From: Pseudomonas sp. F(2018)
Lineage (GTDB): Bacteria > Pseudomonadota > Gammaproteobacteria > Pseudomonadales > Pseudomonadaceae
NCBI RefSeq assembly: GCF_005508865.1
Contig: NZ_SCOM01000001.1
Coordinates: forward strand, 62,001-126,000
Reading direction: 5' to 3'
DNA: 64,000 bases
In this document: positions 9,895-18,651 of the stretch, piece by piece
Position numbering within the stretch: the first letter of the stretch is position 1
Layout of the letters: the number at the start of each line of letters is the position of its first letter
Position numbers and translations under genes: made by a program
The notes under the pieces: model-generated
Databases searched by the model: none
What the model saw: the letters and a program-made list of their open reading frames with translations, nothing else
Told to the model about the DNA's origin: nothing

Positions 9895-11484
9895 GCAGCA
9901 GGTGCGCGCCTATCACGCGCTGAGCAAGCATGCGCCGAATGCCTATGCGCCGGGCCCCGGTCAGCTCGACTGGGCGACCCAGCCGGCACCTTTCCGTCGC
10001 TACGCCGGTGCTCGTTTGATCGAGCTGTGGCAGCGCCCGCTGGAGGAGACGCCGGGTTACGACGCGCCCTTCGCCGGGTCGATTGGCGCGCCGGCGCCGC
10101 TGAGCCGCTCCAGCATCTCGCAACTGCTATACGACAGCCTGGCGCTGTCCGCCTGGAAGGAGGCCGGCGGCAATCGCTGGGCGCTGCGGGTCAATCCCTC
10201 GTCCGGCAATCTGCACCCGACCGAGGCCTATCTGCTGCTGCCACCGGGCAGCGTCGAGGCGGCCGGGCTGCTGGTGCACTACGCGCCGGATGCGCACGGC
10301 CTGGAGGTGCGCGCCGAGCTGCCGGCGCCGCTGGGCGAGCAGCTGCAGAGCGCGCCGCCGGCCGGCGGCTTCCTGCTGGGGCTGGCCAGCATCCCCTGGC
10401 GCGAGGCCTGGAAGTACGGTGAGCGCGCCTACCGCTACTGCCAGCACGACCTGGGCCATGCGCTGGCCTGCCTGAGCATCGCCGCCGCGATTCAGGGTTG
10501 GCAGGTGCGTCTGCTGCGCGGCGTCGCCGAGGCGCGCCTGGATGGCCTGCTGGGGCTGGATCGCGACGGTTTCCACGAGGCCGAGCATGGCGACTGCCTG
10601 CTTTGGGTCGGTCCGCCGCAAGCTAAGGAATTCGCGCTGCCCGAAACGCTGCTGCGCGGCCTGGCGGCGTTGGAACTGATTGGCGCGCCCAATCGCCTGT
10701 CACGCCAGTACCGCGAGTGGCCGGAGCTGGCGCGGGTGCATGGGCTGTGTCGGGCACCGGCCCTGCCGGGCTTGAGCTGGCAGACGCCGAGTGGTCACAA
10801 CGGCAGCGAAAATCCCGGCCTGCCATTGCGGCCGATCCTGCATCGGCGGCGCAGCGCCCAGGCGTTCGACGGCCGCAGCGGCATCCAGGCCGAGCTGCTG
10901 TTCGCCTGGCTGCGTCGGCTGTTGCCGGAAAATTCTCCAGTGCCCTTCGCTGTCACCAGTGAGCCGGCGCAAGTCGATCTCCTGCTGTTCGTCCATCGCG
11001 TGCAGGGCCTGGAACCGGGGCTGTACTGGCTGGCCCGCTGCGATGGCCAGCCGCAGCCGGATGGCCTGCGCGGCGACTTCGCCTGGCAGCGCGTGCATGC
11101 GGAGCTGCCGCTGTACCGCCTGCTCGAAGGCGACGCGGTTTCCTCTCCTGCGGCCAGGACATCGCCAGCGATGGCTGCGTGGCCCTGGCCATGCTGGCGC
11201 GCTTCGACGCGGCGCTGGCCGAGGGGCCATGGCGCTATCCACGGCTGTTCTGGGAGTGCGGGCAGATCGGCCAGCTGCTGTACCTGGAGGCCGAGGCGGC
11301 GGGGCTGTCCGGCACCGGTATCGGCTGCTTCTTCGACGATCAGGTGCATGAATTGCTGGAACTGGCCGACAGCCGCTGGCAAAGCCTTTACCATTTCACC
11401 ATTGGCCGCGCCGTGTGGGACGCGAGACTCTCCAGCGCGCCGGCCTATCCTGAATTACGTGTGCCGCCGAGGAGCGATGTATGA
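9884..11484 (+). pseudogene. SagB-like nitroreductase-family gene with a frameshift near 11137
   Basis: The gene would encode about 533 residues with two nitroreductase-like halves (ISQLLYDSLALSAWKE...RVNPSSGNLHPTEAYLL in the first; LPLRPILHRRRSAQAF in the second), as in SagB/ThcOx-type FMN dehydrogenases. The frame runs from GTG 9884 to about 11137. After that, homologous sequence (FLSCGQDIASDG, then ARFDAALAEGPWRYPRLFWECGQIGQLLY) continues in the -1 frame to the TGA at 11482-11484. Restoring one G in the run at 11137-11138 would rejoin the frames, so a single-base deletion or a sequencing error is the simplest explanation. Unrepaired, the first frame runs on to 11500 with unrelated residues. 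The downstream tesB start overlaps the restored stop (ATGA), which fits an originally intact gene. Confidence 0.8.
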
Positions 11485-12350
11485 GCCAAGTGCTGGATGA
11501 TCTGGTGTCCCTGCTGAGCATGGAGCAGATCGAGGAAAACCTGTTCCGTGGGCGCAGCCAGGACCTGGGCTTCCGTCAGCTGTTCGGCGGCCAGGTGCTC
11601 GGCCAGTGCGTGTCGGCGGCCAACCAGACGGTGGAGGAGGCGCGCCATGTGCACTCGCTGCACGGCTACTTCCTGCGCCCCGGCGATGCCGCGTTGCCGG
11701 TGGTGTACAGCGTCGACCGCGTGCGCGACGGCGGCAGCTTCAGCACCCGGCGGGTCACGGCGATCCAGAAGGGCCAGCCGATCTTCACCTGCAGCGCCTC
11801 GTTCCAGGCCGACGAGGAAGGTTTCCACCACCAGCTGCAGATGCCCGACGTGCCGGGCCCCGAGGGCCTGCCTTCGGAGACCGACCTGGCGCGCCAGGTG
11901 GCGCACCTGATCCCCGAGCGCATGCGCGAGCGGATGACCAGCGACAAGCCGATCGAGATCCGCCCGGTAACCCGCATCAACCCCTTCGCCCCGCAGCCCT
12001 GCGATCCGGTGAAGTACGTGTGGTTTCGCGCCGCTGGCGAACTGCCGGCCGAGCCGCAGCTGCACAAGCTGCTGCTGGCCTATGCCAGCGACTTCAACCT
12101 GCTGACCACCTCGATGCAGCCGCATGGCGTATCGGTGTTCCAGAAGTTCATGCAGGTGGCCAGTCTCGACCACGCCCTGTGGTTCCACGGCGACCTGCGC
12201 ATGGACGACTGGCTGTTGTACGCCATGGACAGCCCCTGGGCCGGCAATGCCCGCGGCTTCGCCCGCGCCAGCATCTTCAATCGCGCCGGCCAGCTGGTCG
12301 CCTCGTCCTGCCAGGAGGGGCTGACCCGCCTGCGCGAGGACTGGAAGTGA
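11481..12350 (+). CDS. tesB: Acyl-CoA thioesterase II
   Basis: This is a 289-residue double-hotdog thioesterase. It starts MSQVLDDLVSLLSMEQIEEN and contains the LFGGQVLGQ core of the first hotdog. The second half has ASLDHALWFH, whose Asp matches the catalytic aspartate of E. coli TesB, and SCQEGLTR, with the glutamine of the same triad. It hydrolyses medium and long acyl-CoA to free acid and CoA in the cytoplasm. It sits in a run with the nitroreductase-like and HAD genes, and a fatty acyl-CoA synthetase gene converges on the far side. Confidence 0.95.
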   Translation: MSQVLDDLVSLLSMEQIEENLFRGRSQDLGFRQLFGGQVLGQCVSAANQTVEEARHVHSLHGYFLRPGDAALPVVYSVDRVRDGGSFSTRRVTAIQKGQPIFTCSASFQADEEGFHHQLQMPDVPGPEGLPSETDLARQVAHLIPERMRERMTSDKPIEIRPVTRINPFAPQPCDPVKYVWFRAAGELPAEPQLHKLLLAYASDFNLLTTSMQPHGVSVFQKFMQVASLDHALWFHGDLRMDDWLLYAMDSPWAGNARGFARASIFNRAGQLVASSCQEGLTRLREDWK

Positions 12351-12375
12351 TCGACGGGACGGGAGAGGCCCGCGC

Positions 12376-12395
12376 GCGGGTTTCACCCGCCCTAC
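12376..12395. repeat. Short half-palindrome repeat (GCGGGTTTCACCCGCCCTAC)
   Basis: This 20-base unit contains a GCGGGT...ACCCGC inverted repeat. It differs by one base from the reverse complement of the sequence at 24433-24452, and a related copy is at 24464-24483. It sits at the tesB/HAD junction, which argues that bases just after the tesB stop are intergenic rather than coding. Confidence 0.7.
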
Positions 12396-12403
12396 AAAAG
12401 GAA

Positions 12404-12994
12404 GTGCGCCTGCAGGACTGCCGCCACTGGGTCTTCGATATGGACGGCACCCTGACGGTGGCCGTGCATGACTTCCCGGCGATCAAGCGGGCGCTGAACA
12501 TCCCGCCGGAGGAAGACATCCTCCACCACCTGGCCGCGCTGCCGGCCGACGAGGCGGCGGCCAAGCATGCCTGGTTGCTGGAGCACGAGCGCGAGTTGGC
12601 CATTGGCTCGGTGGCCGCTGTCGGCGCCGTGGATCTGGTGCGCGCGCTGCACCAGCGCGGTTGCCGCCTCGGCATCCTCACCCGCAACGCCCACGAGCTG
12701 GCGCTGCTGACACTGGCCGCCATCGGCCTCGGCGACTGCTTCGCCACGGCCGATGTGATCGGTCGCGGCGAGGCGATCCCCAAGCCCGATCCGGACGGCC
12801 TGCTGCAGTTGGCGGCGCGCTGGGGCGTGGCGCCGGCCGAGCTGGTGATGGTCGGCGACTACCGCTTCGACCTCGACTGCGCTCGCGCCGCCGGTGCCTG
12901 GGGTGTGCTGGTCAACCTGCCGGACAATCCCTGGCCGGAGCTGACCGACCATCACGCGGTGGATTGCCAGGCGCTGCTGGCCGCCCTTCAGTAG
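12404..12994 (+). CDS. HAD-superfamily hydrolase (phosphoglycolate phosphatase-like)
   Basis: The product is about 196 residues with haloacid-dehalogenase motifs in order: motif I DMDGT near residue 11, motif II region LGILTRNA, motif III Lys in IPKPDPDG, and motif IV GDYRFDLDCARAAG. It probably dephosphorylates a small phosphorylated metabolite. Start choice is uncertain. A GTG at 12347 overlaps the tesB stop, but the extra residues would be encoded by a dispersed repeat unit (12376-12395), so the GTG at 12404 is preferred. The 3' end overlaps the convergent acyl-CoA synthetase gene by 7 bases. Confidence 0.85.
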   Translation: MRLQDCRHWVFDMDGTLTVAVHDFPAIKRALNIPPEEDILHHLAALPADEAAAKHAWLLEHERELAIGSVAAVGAVDLVRALHQRGCRLGILTRNAHELALLTLAAIGLGDCFATADVIGRGEAIPKPDPDGLLQLAARWGVAPAELVMVGDYRFDLDCARAAGAWGVLVNLPDNPWPELTDHHAVDCQALLAALQ

Positions 12995-14817
12995 CGATAC
13001 TCGCCGCCCTGAATCGCCGTATGCAGCTCGGCGTTGACCGCCACATAGCTTTCCGTGCCTGGTAGCCAGGCGTACAGCGGGTCGGTGCAGCGTGCCGGGT
13101 CGAAGCCCTGGTCCTTGAGCGGCGCCTTCTTGTGCTTGAAGGTGCCGGTGGTCTCCATCTTCTCGCTCAGACGCAGGAACAGCGGCACCGCGTAGGGTGG
13201 CAGCTCGCGGCGCAGTTCGGCGAGCAGGCCCTGGAAGTCGAAGTCGGCCGGCGCGCGGTCCAGGCGGATGCAGGCCATGCCGGCGCGGCCGTTGGTGCCG
13301 GCGATTTCCACCCCGTAGACCACCGCCTCGCCGACGCCTTCGATGCCGTCCAGCACCGTCTCCACCTCGGTGGTGGAGACGTTCTCGCCCTTCCAGCGGA
13401 AGGTATCGCCGAGGCGGTCGACGAACTGGGCGTGGCGCCAGCCCTGGTGCAGCATCAGGTCGCCGGTGTTGAACCAGGCGTCGCCCGGCTTGAACACGTC
13501 ACGCAGGATGCAGCTCTCGGTCTTGGCCGGGTCGGTGTAGCCGTGGAAGGGCGTCTTCGCGGTGATCTCGCCGATCAGCAGGCCGGGCTCGCCGGGTTTC
13601 ACCCGCTGCAGGCGGCCTTGGGCATCGCGCAGCGGCGCCTCGCTGTCGCGGTCGTAGCGGACGATGGCGTAGGGGTAGGGGGTGAAGCCCACCGTGTTGT
13701 CCAGGTTGAGCAGGTTGGTGAAACCGATGTTGCCCTCGCTGGAGGCGTAGAACTCGACCACCCGCTGGATGCCGAAGCGCTGCTTGAAGGTGCTCCAGAT
13801 GGCCGGGCGCATGCCGTTGCCGACCATGATGCGCAGCGGGTTGTCGGCGTCGTCGGGGCTGGCCGGGCGATCCAGCAGGTAGCGACACAGCTCGCCGACA
13901 TAGCCGAAGGCGGTGGCGCCGTGGCGGCGCACTTCGTCGAGGAAGCGGCTGGCGCTGAAGCGCCGCACCATGATCAGCGCCGCCCCGGCGGACAGCACCG
14001 AGCCCCAGCACACCACCATGGCGGTGGCGTGGTAGAACGGCAGGCTGCAGTACAGGCGGTCGTAGCGGCCCAGGCGCACGGCGCCGAAACCGAAGATGCC
14101 GTAGCCCTTGAGGAAGCGCCCGTGGTTGAACACCACGGCCTTGGGCAGGCCGGTGGTGCCTGAGGTGTAGATGTAGAAGCAGGGATCTTCGGCCTGCACC
14201 GGGCGCGCCAGCAGTGGCTTGCTGTCTGCTTGCGCGGCCAGGTCGGCGGCCGGGTGCTGCCAGCCGCTGGGGGCCTGGCCGGGTTCGCGCCAGGTCGGGC
14301 GGTCGGCGAAGTAGTAGCGACCGTCGGCCGGCAGCTGCAGCTGCTCCTGCACCTCCTCGAAGGCTGCCAGCAGCTCTTCGCCGACCAGGGCGACGCGCGG
14401 CTTCACCAGGTTGATGCTGTGCGCCAGCACCTGGCCGCGCTGGCTGTTGTTGAGCAGCGCTACCACCACGCCGAGCTTGGCGCAGGCGGTGACGCAGGCC
14501 AGCAGCTCCAGGCGGTTGTCCATCAGCAGCACGACGCAGTCGCCCTGTTGCAGGCCGCCGGCGCGCAGGCGATGGGCCAGGCGATTGGTCCACTGGTCGA
14601 ACTCGGCGTAGGTCAGCTGTTCGTCACCCTGGATCAGGGCGATGCCGTCGGGGTGGCCGCGGGTGGCGCGCTCTACGCAGTCGGCCAGGCCGCCGACGGC
14701 GCTGCCCCGGGCGCGGCTGGCGAGGCGCAGGCCGCGGATGATGCCGGGCAGGCCGGCGAGCAGGTAGGGCACGCGCGACAGCAGGCGCGGCAGGGTGATA
14801 ACGGCGGGATGGCTCAT
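12988..14817 (-). CDS. Long-chain/very-long-chain acyl-CoA synthetase (FATP-like)
   Basis: The protein is 609 residues, a typical length for the fatty-acid-transport-protein-like branch of the adenylate-forming enzymes. The AMP-binding P-loop YIYTSGTTGLPKAVV is near residue 215; EFYASSEGNIGF and the WFNTGDLM and DRLGDTFRWKGENVSTTEVE motifs follow in order. It activates fatty acids to acyl-CoA, probably at the inner membrane (a hydrophobic N-terminal stretch LLAGLPGIIRGL is seen). The start is preceded on its strand by AGGATCCGCC. It is divergent from an AraC-type regulator gene across 151 bases, which may control it. Confidence 0.93.
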   Translation of the reverse strand: MSHPAVITLPRLLSRVPYLLAGLPGIIRGLRLASRARGSAVGGLADCVERATRGHPDGIALIQGDEQLTYAEFDQWTNRLAHRLRAGGLQQGDCVVLLMDNRLELLACVTACAKLGVVVALLNNSQRGQVLAHSINLVKPRVALVGEELLAAFEEVQEQLQLPADGRYYFADRPTWREPGQAPSGWQHPAADLAAQADSKPLLARPVQAEDPCFYIYTSGTTGLPKAVVFNHGRFLKGYGIFGFGAVRLGRYDRLYCSLPFYHATAMVVCWGSVLSAGAALIMVRRFSASRFLDEVRRHGATAFGYVGELCRYLLDRPASPDDADNPLRIMVGNGMRPAIWSTFKQRFGIQRVVEFYASSEGNIGFTNLLNLDNTVGFTPYPYAIVRYDRDSEAPLRDAQGRLQRVKPGEPGLLIGEITAKTPFHGYTDPAKTESCILRDVFKPGDAWFNTGDLMLHQGWRHAQFVDRLGDTFRWKGENVSTTEVETVLDGIEGVGEAVVYGVEIAGTNGRAGMACIRLDRAPADFDFQGLLAELRRELPPYAVPLFLRLSEKMETTGTFKHKKAPLKDQGFDPARCTDPLYAWLPGTESYVAVNAELHTAIQGGEYRY

Positions 14818-14968
14818 GGCGGATCCTGAGGTGTTGTTGTTATTCCCCGCAATCTACGCAAGGCCGCGGCGGGCTGTTGATAGCCTGCGGTCGCAAGGAA
14901 CTGGCAATTCGTCTCATGGGCGGCGCACAATCGAGCGACCCCGCCACAGGTGAAAGGATTTGCCGACC

Positions 14969-15982
14969 ATGCTGGACTCCGCCCCGAGCGCCACCGCGTC
15001 GCTGCTGCTGGACCTCTACCAGAGCCTGCGCCAGTTGCAGCTGGTGGGGCCGGACGACCTCGCCGAGCTGGGCCTGGCGCCAGAGCCGCGCCTGGACCTG
15101 GAGGCACGCATCCCGGTGGCCTGGTTGCTGCGCCTGTGGCAGCTGGCGGCGCAACGCGGAGCGCCGGCCGATATCGGCCTGCTCCTCGGTCAGCAGCGCG
15201 GCCTGCGCACCCGCGGGCCGGTGGCCAGCCTGGCGGCGATGAGCGCGACAGTCGGCGAGGCGCTGCAGCTGTTCAGCCAGCACAGCCCGGTGATGAGCGA
15301 ATGCGAGAACCTGCGGGTGGAGCTGCTCGGCGAGCGGGTGCGCATCTGCTTCCTGTTCACCGCGCCGTTGGTCAATCATCCGCCGGCCTGCGAATACAGC
15401 CTGAGCTCGGCCCTGTGCTGGGGCCGGCAGATGAGTGGCGTGCGCCTGCTGCCGTTGCTGGTGGGTTTCCGCCACATGCCGCTGGCCGCCTCCGCCAGCT
15501 ACCGGCAGATACTCGGTTGCCCGGTGCGTTTCGGCGAGCCGCTGGACTATATCGAGATGGCGGCGGCGGACATGCAGTTGCCGCTGCACAGCGGCAACGA
15601 CTACCTCAAGGGCCTCTTGCTGCAGCGGGTCAGCGACATGCAGGCGCAGCTACCGAGCCACCACAGCCTGCGCCAGCAGGTGCTGCATCTGATCGAGCTG
15701 GGCTTGGTGGATGGTGCCTTCTCGGTGCAGGCGGTGGCGCGGCGGCTGCGCACCAGCCGGCAGACCCTGCACCGGCATCTGCGCGAGGAGGGCTGCAGCT
15801 TCTCCGAGCTGCTCGCCGAGGTGCGCCGCGAACATGCGCTGCGTCGCCTGCGCCAGGCGGACTGCCGCATCGAGCAGCTCAGCCGCGAGCTGGGCTTCGC
15901 CGAACCGAGCGCCTTCTACAAGGCGTTCAAGGGCTGGTTCGGTGTATCGCCCAAGGCCTACCAGGAAAAAGCCCAGGCCTAG
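14969..15982 (+). CDS. AraC-family transcriptional regulator
   Basis: The protein is 337 residues. The N-terminal two-thirds resembles the arabinose-binding-like domain of the OruR/ArgR-type AraC subgroup, and the C-terminal about 90 residues carry two helix-turn-helix units, seen as SVQAVARRLRTSRQTLHRHL and IEQLSRELGFAEPSAFYKAFK followed by GVSPKAYQ. The ATG at 14969 has AAAGGA 10 bases upstream; a TTG at 14960 is less likely. Its divergent orientation to the acyl-CoA synthetase gene suggests that it responds to a fatty acid or a related ligand, which is inference. Confidence 0.92.
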   Translation: MLDSAPSATASLLLDLYQSLRQLQLVGPDDLAELGLAPEPRLDLEARIPVAWLLRLWQLAAQRGAPADIGLLLGQQRGLRTRGPVASLAAMSATVGEALQLFSQHSPVMSECENLRVELLGERVRICFLFTAPLVNHPPACEYSLSSALCWGRQMSGVRLLPLLVGFRHMPLAASASYRQILGCPVRFGEPLDYIEMAAADMQLPLHSGNDYLKGLLLQRVSDMQAQLPSHHSLRQQVLHLIELGLVDGAFSVQAVARRLRTSRQTLHRHLREEGCSFSELLAEVRREHALRRLRQADCRIEQLSRELGFAEPSAFYKAFKGWFGVSPKAYQEKAQA

Positions 15983-16851
15983 AGGCGGGCGGCCTTGAAG
16001 GTATCGCAGCGCCCCGGTTCGCCATTGTCGAAGCCGGTGCGGAACCAGCGCACGCGCTGGGCCGAGGTGCCGTGGGTGAAGGAATCCGGCACCACGGTGC
16101 CGCGGCTCTGCTTCTGCAGGCGGTCGTCGCCGATGGCATTGGCGGCATTCAGCGCCTCCTCCAGATCGCCCGGCTCCAGCCAGTTCAGACGCTGCTGGGC
16201 ATGGTGCGCCCAGACGCCGGCCAGGCAGTCGGCCTGCAGCTCCTGACGCACCAGCAGGCCGTTGTCGCCCTCCACCCGCTCGCCACGCTGACGCGCCGCG
16301 TTGACCTTGGCCGAGACGCCGAGCAGGGTCTGCACATGGTGGCCGACCTCGTGGGCGATCACGTAGGCCTGGGCGAAGTCGCCGGCGGCGGAGAAGCGGG
16401 TTTCCATCTCGCGGAAGAAGCTCAGGTCGAGGTACACCTGCTTGTCGCCCGGGCAGTAGAAGGGGCCGACGGCGGCATCGGCGAAGCCGCAGGCCGAGCG
16501 CACGCCGCCGCTGAAGAGGATGAGTTTGGGGTCCTGGTACTGCTTGCCGGAGGCTTGGAAGATGGCGCGCCAGGTGTCCTCGGTGTCACCCAGTACGGCG
16601 CGGACGAATTCGCTCTGCGGGTCGTTGGCCGCCGTCGCCCGCTGCTCCTGCACTGGCGCGCCCTGCTGCATGCCCTGGTTGACCACGTTGCCGAGGATGG
16701 TCAGCGGGTCCTGGCCCATCAGCAGGCCGACCACCACGACGATGGCGATGCCGCCTAGGCTCAGGCCCTTGCCACCGCCAAAGCGCATGCCGCCACCGCC
16801 GCCGCGGGCGTCCACCACGTTGTCGCTGCGTCTACCTCGTTCCCAGCGCAT
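15979..16851 (-). CDS. YpfJ-family neutral zinc metallopeptidase
   Basis: The product is 290 residues. It opens MRWERGRRSDNVVDARG, followed by a glycine-rich segment and one transmembrane helix (LSLGGIAIVVVVGLLMG, about 30-47), so it is anchored with the catalytic part outside. The zinc motif HEVGHH begins at His167, and a downstream ELQADCLAGVWAHH segment supplies the third ligand. The function of this widespread family is not established. The stop overlaps the 3' end of the convergent AraC gene by 4 bases. Confidence 0.92.
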   Translation of the reverse strand: MRWERGRRSDNVVDARGGGGGMRFGGGKGLSLGGIAIVVVVGLLMGQDPLTILGNVVNQGMQQGAPVQEQRATAANDPQSEFVRAVLGDTEDTWRAIFQASGKQYQDPKLILFSGGVRSACGFADAAVGPFYCPGDKQVYLDLSFFREMETRFSAAGDFAQAYVIAHEVGHHVQTLLGVSAKVNAARQRGERVEGDNGLLVRQELQADCLAGVWAHHAQQRLNWLEPGDLEEALNAANAIGDDRLQKQSRGTVVPDSFTHGTSAQRVRWFRTGFDNGEPGRCDTFKAARL

Positions 16852-16919
16852 GGCCGCGCTCCTTCAGTCCGTCGAGGCTGTTAGTGTCGTCGCCTCGACC
16901 GGTGCGCGCCAGCCCGTGG

Positions 16920-17351
16920 TTACTTGGCCGGATAGTCGGCCAGCACGCTCTCCTTGCCGCCCTTATCCAGGCCGATCACCTGGTAGGCGTCCACGCGGCC
17001 GGTTTCCATGCCTGGCGAGCCATGCGGCATGCCCGGCACGGCGGCGCCGAGAAGATCGGGGCGGCCCTGCAGGGCGAGGATGTCGCGGGCCGGCACGTGG
17101 CCCTCGACGAACTTGCCGTCGATCATCCCGGTGTGGCACGAGGCCAGGCGCGGCGGTACGCCGAGGCGCTGCTTGACCGCGCTCATGTCGGTCTCGACAT
17201 GGTCGTTGACCTTGATGCCGTTCTCTTCCAGATGGCTGATCCAGGCCTTGCAGCAGCCGCAGTTGGCGTCGCGATGGACGTCCATGGTGACGGGCTCGGC
17301 GGCCTGGGTGGCACTGGCGAACAGCAGGGCGGCGAGAGGCAGGAGGCGCAT
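16920..17351 (-). CDS. DUF411 periplasmic metal-binding protein
   Basis: The 143-residue product has a signal peptide (MRLLPLAALLFASATQA, cleavage before AEP) and the DUF411 signature with a CGCC motif (Cys31, Cys33, Cys34) and SCHTGMIDGKFVEGHVP. DUF411 proteins are often near copper-resistance genes and are presumed to bind copper or another soft metal in the periplasm. No copper genes are adjacent here. The start follows GAGGAACCCGCC on its strand. Confidence 0.9.
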   Translation of the reverse strand: MRLLPLAALLFASATQAAEPVTMDVHRDANCGCCKAWISHLEENGIKVNDHVETDMSAVKQRLGVPPRLASCHTGMIDGKFVEGHVPARDILALQGRPDLLGAAVPGMPHGSPGMETGRVDAYQVIGLDKGGKESVLADYPAK

Positions 17352-17478
17352 GGCGGGTTCCTCGGCAGGATGGATTCGTCGCAGGATAGCGCCACGGCCC
17401 GGGGCGTCCCAGTGGCGGACTGTTTCCGTCTGCGACGCCGCGGCCTATGCTCGCTGTCCCTACCAGGAGAGATCGCCG

Positions 17479-17868
17479 ATGCTGCCCGCCCGCATCCTGT
17501 TGGCCGTCCAGGCCCTGCTACTCGCCGGCTTCGGCCTGGCCTACTTCATTCGCCCTCAGGAGATGGCCAATCTCAGCGGCATGTTGCTGATGGAGCCTGC
17601 CTCGGTCACCGATGTGCGCGCCTACTATGGCGGCCTGCAGCTGGGCCTGGCGGCGTGGCTGGGGCTGGCGTTGCTGCGCTCCGACCTGCTGCGTCCGGCG
17701 CTTATGCTGCTGGTGCTGCTCTACGCCAGCCTGTTCGTCGCGCGCCTCGGCGGCCTGTGGCTGGACGGTGGCGCGCAGCAGACCTTCAACCTCTACGCGA
17801 TGTTGTTCGAGGGCGTCTCCGCCGGCCTCGCCTTCTGGCTGCTGCGACGCGCCTCAGCGGCGGCGTAG
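17479..17868 (+). CDS. DUF4345 small membrane protein
   Basis: The 129-residue protein has four predicted transmembrane helices (LLAVQALLLAGFGLAYF, LQLGLAAWLGLALL, ALMLLVLLYASLFVA, and MLFEGVSAGLAFWLL) and no catalytic motif. It fits the DUF4345 family, whose function is unknown. The ATG follows CCAGGAGAGATCGCC, a good ribosome site. Its 3' end overlaps the end of the convergent tetR-type gene by 15 bases. Confidence 0.8.
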   Translation: MLPARILLAVQALLLAGFGLAYFIRPQEMANLSGMLLMEPASVTDVRAYYGGLQLGLAAWLGLALLRSDLLRPALMLLVLLYASLFVARLGGLWLDGGAQQTFNLYAMLFEGVSAGLAFWLLRRASAAA

Positions 17869-18489
17869 GGCGTGGCTGCAGCGCAGCATGTCGAGCAGGG
17901 CGTCGACGAACTGATCGGCCTGCGCCGCCAGCGAGTCGCCGCCCGGCGCCAGTAGCCAGTTGGCCTGCAGGCCGTGGACGTAGCCATGCAGGCAGAGGGT
18001 GGCGCGGCGGCAGTCGAGGTCGGCCGGCAGCTGGCCCTTGCTGACCGCGTTGCGTAGCGACTTCTCGATCCGCTCGTCGCACTCCACATGCAGCGCCTGC
18101 ATCTTCTGCCGCAGGTCGCCGAGGTCGTCGGTGTACTCGCACTTGTGCGCGAGGATCTCCTGGATGCGCCGGGTCTGCGGGTCCAGCTCGATGTTGCGCA
18201 ACAGGCGCACCAGCAGCTCGCGGGTGTGGCCCAGCGGGTTGGGCTCGTCCTCGCGTTCGCTGGCCTGGGCCAGCTCCTCCAGCGGCAGATGCAGGCGTTC
18301 GAGCATGGCCTGGAACAGGTCGACCTTGTTCTCGAAGTGCCAGTAGATGGCGCCACGCGTCACCCCCGCGGCACCGGCGATATCGGCCAGCGAGGTGCGC
18401 GAAATCCCTCGCTCGTGGAACAGGTGCTCGGCGGCGTCGAGGATGCTCTGGCGGGTTTCTTCGGCTTCTTCTTTGGTGCGTCGGACCAT
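17854..18489 (-). CDS. ttgR: TetR-family repressor of the adjacent RND pump
   Basis: The protein is 211 residues and begins MVRRTKEEAEETRQSILDAA; the helix-turn-helix (SLADIAGAAGVTRGAIYWHFENK) is at about residues 33-55, which is nearly identical in style to TtgR and AcrR. The C-terminal part is the ligand-binding all-helical domain, for which TtgR is known to accept antibiotics, solvents and flavonoids. It is divergent from ttgA, with one operator-like palindrome in the 162-base gap, so repression of both directions is expected. The symbol is given by homology and context. Confidence 0.9.
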   Translation of the reverse strand: MVRRTKEEAEETRQSILDAAEHLFHERGISRTSLADIAGAAGVTRGAIYWHFENKVDLFQAMLERLHLPLEELAQASEREDEPNPLGHTRELLVRLLRNIELDPQTRRIQEILAHKCEYTDDLGDLRQKMQALHVECDERIEKSLRNAVSKGQLPADLDCRRATLCLHGYVHGLQANWLLAPGGDSLAAQADQFVDALLDMLRCSHALRRR

Positions 18490-18542
18490 GCTGGGCAGTG
18501 TGTAAAGGTTGGGAAAAGTTGTATCCGCGGTTAGTTTTCGCG

Positions 18543-18572
18543 TTTACAAACATTCTAGTATGTAAGTATATT
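18543..18572 (+). promoter_or_regulatory. TtgR-type operator and overlapping ttgA promoter
   Basis: Bases 18544-18565 (TTACAAACATTCTAGTATGTAA) form an imperfect inverted repeat that closely resembles the ttgR-ttgA operator of P. putida. A candidate -35 TTTACA (18543-18548) and -10 TATATT (18567-18572) with an 18-bp spacer flank it, so a bound repressor would cover the promoter. The assignment rests on similarity recalled from the known operator and on position. Confidence 0.75.
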
Positions 18573-18651
18573 TCTTAGCCAGCTAAACAGTTTCCCTTCC
18601 CCGCGCCCGCGCTCCTCTGACCGGGCCGTCTCTGACATGAGGTCGCTTCAG

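Noticed and set aside
12347..12403. Upstream GTG start for the HAD hydrolase
   Set aside because: The extra N-terminus would come from a dispersed repeat unit and is not supported by the conserved start of the family.
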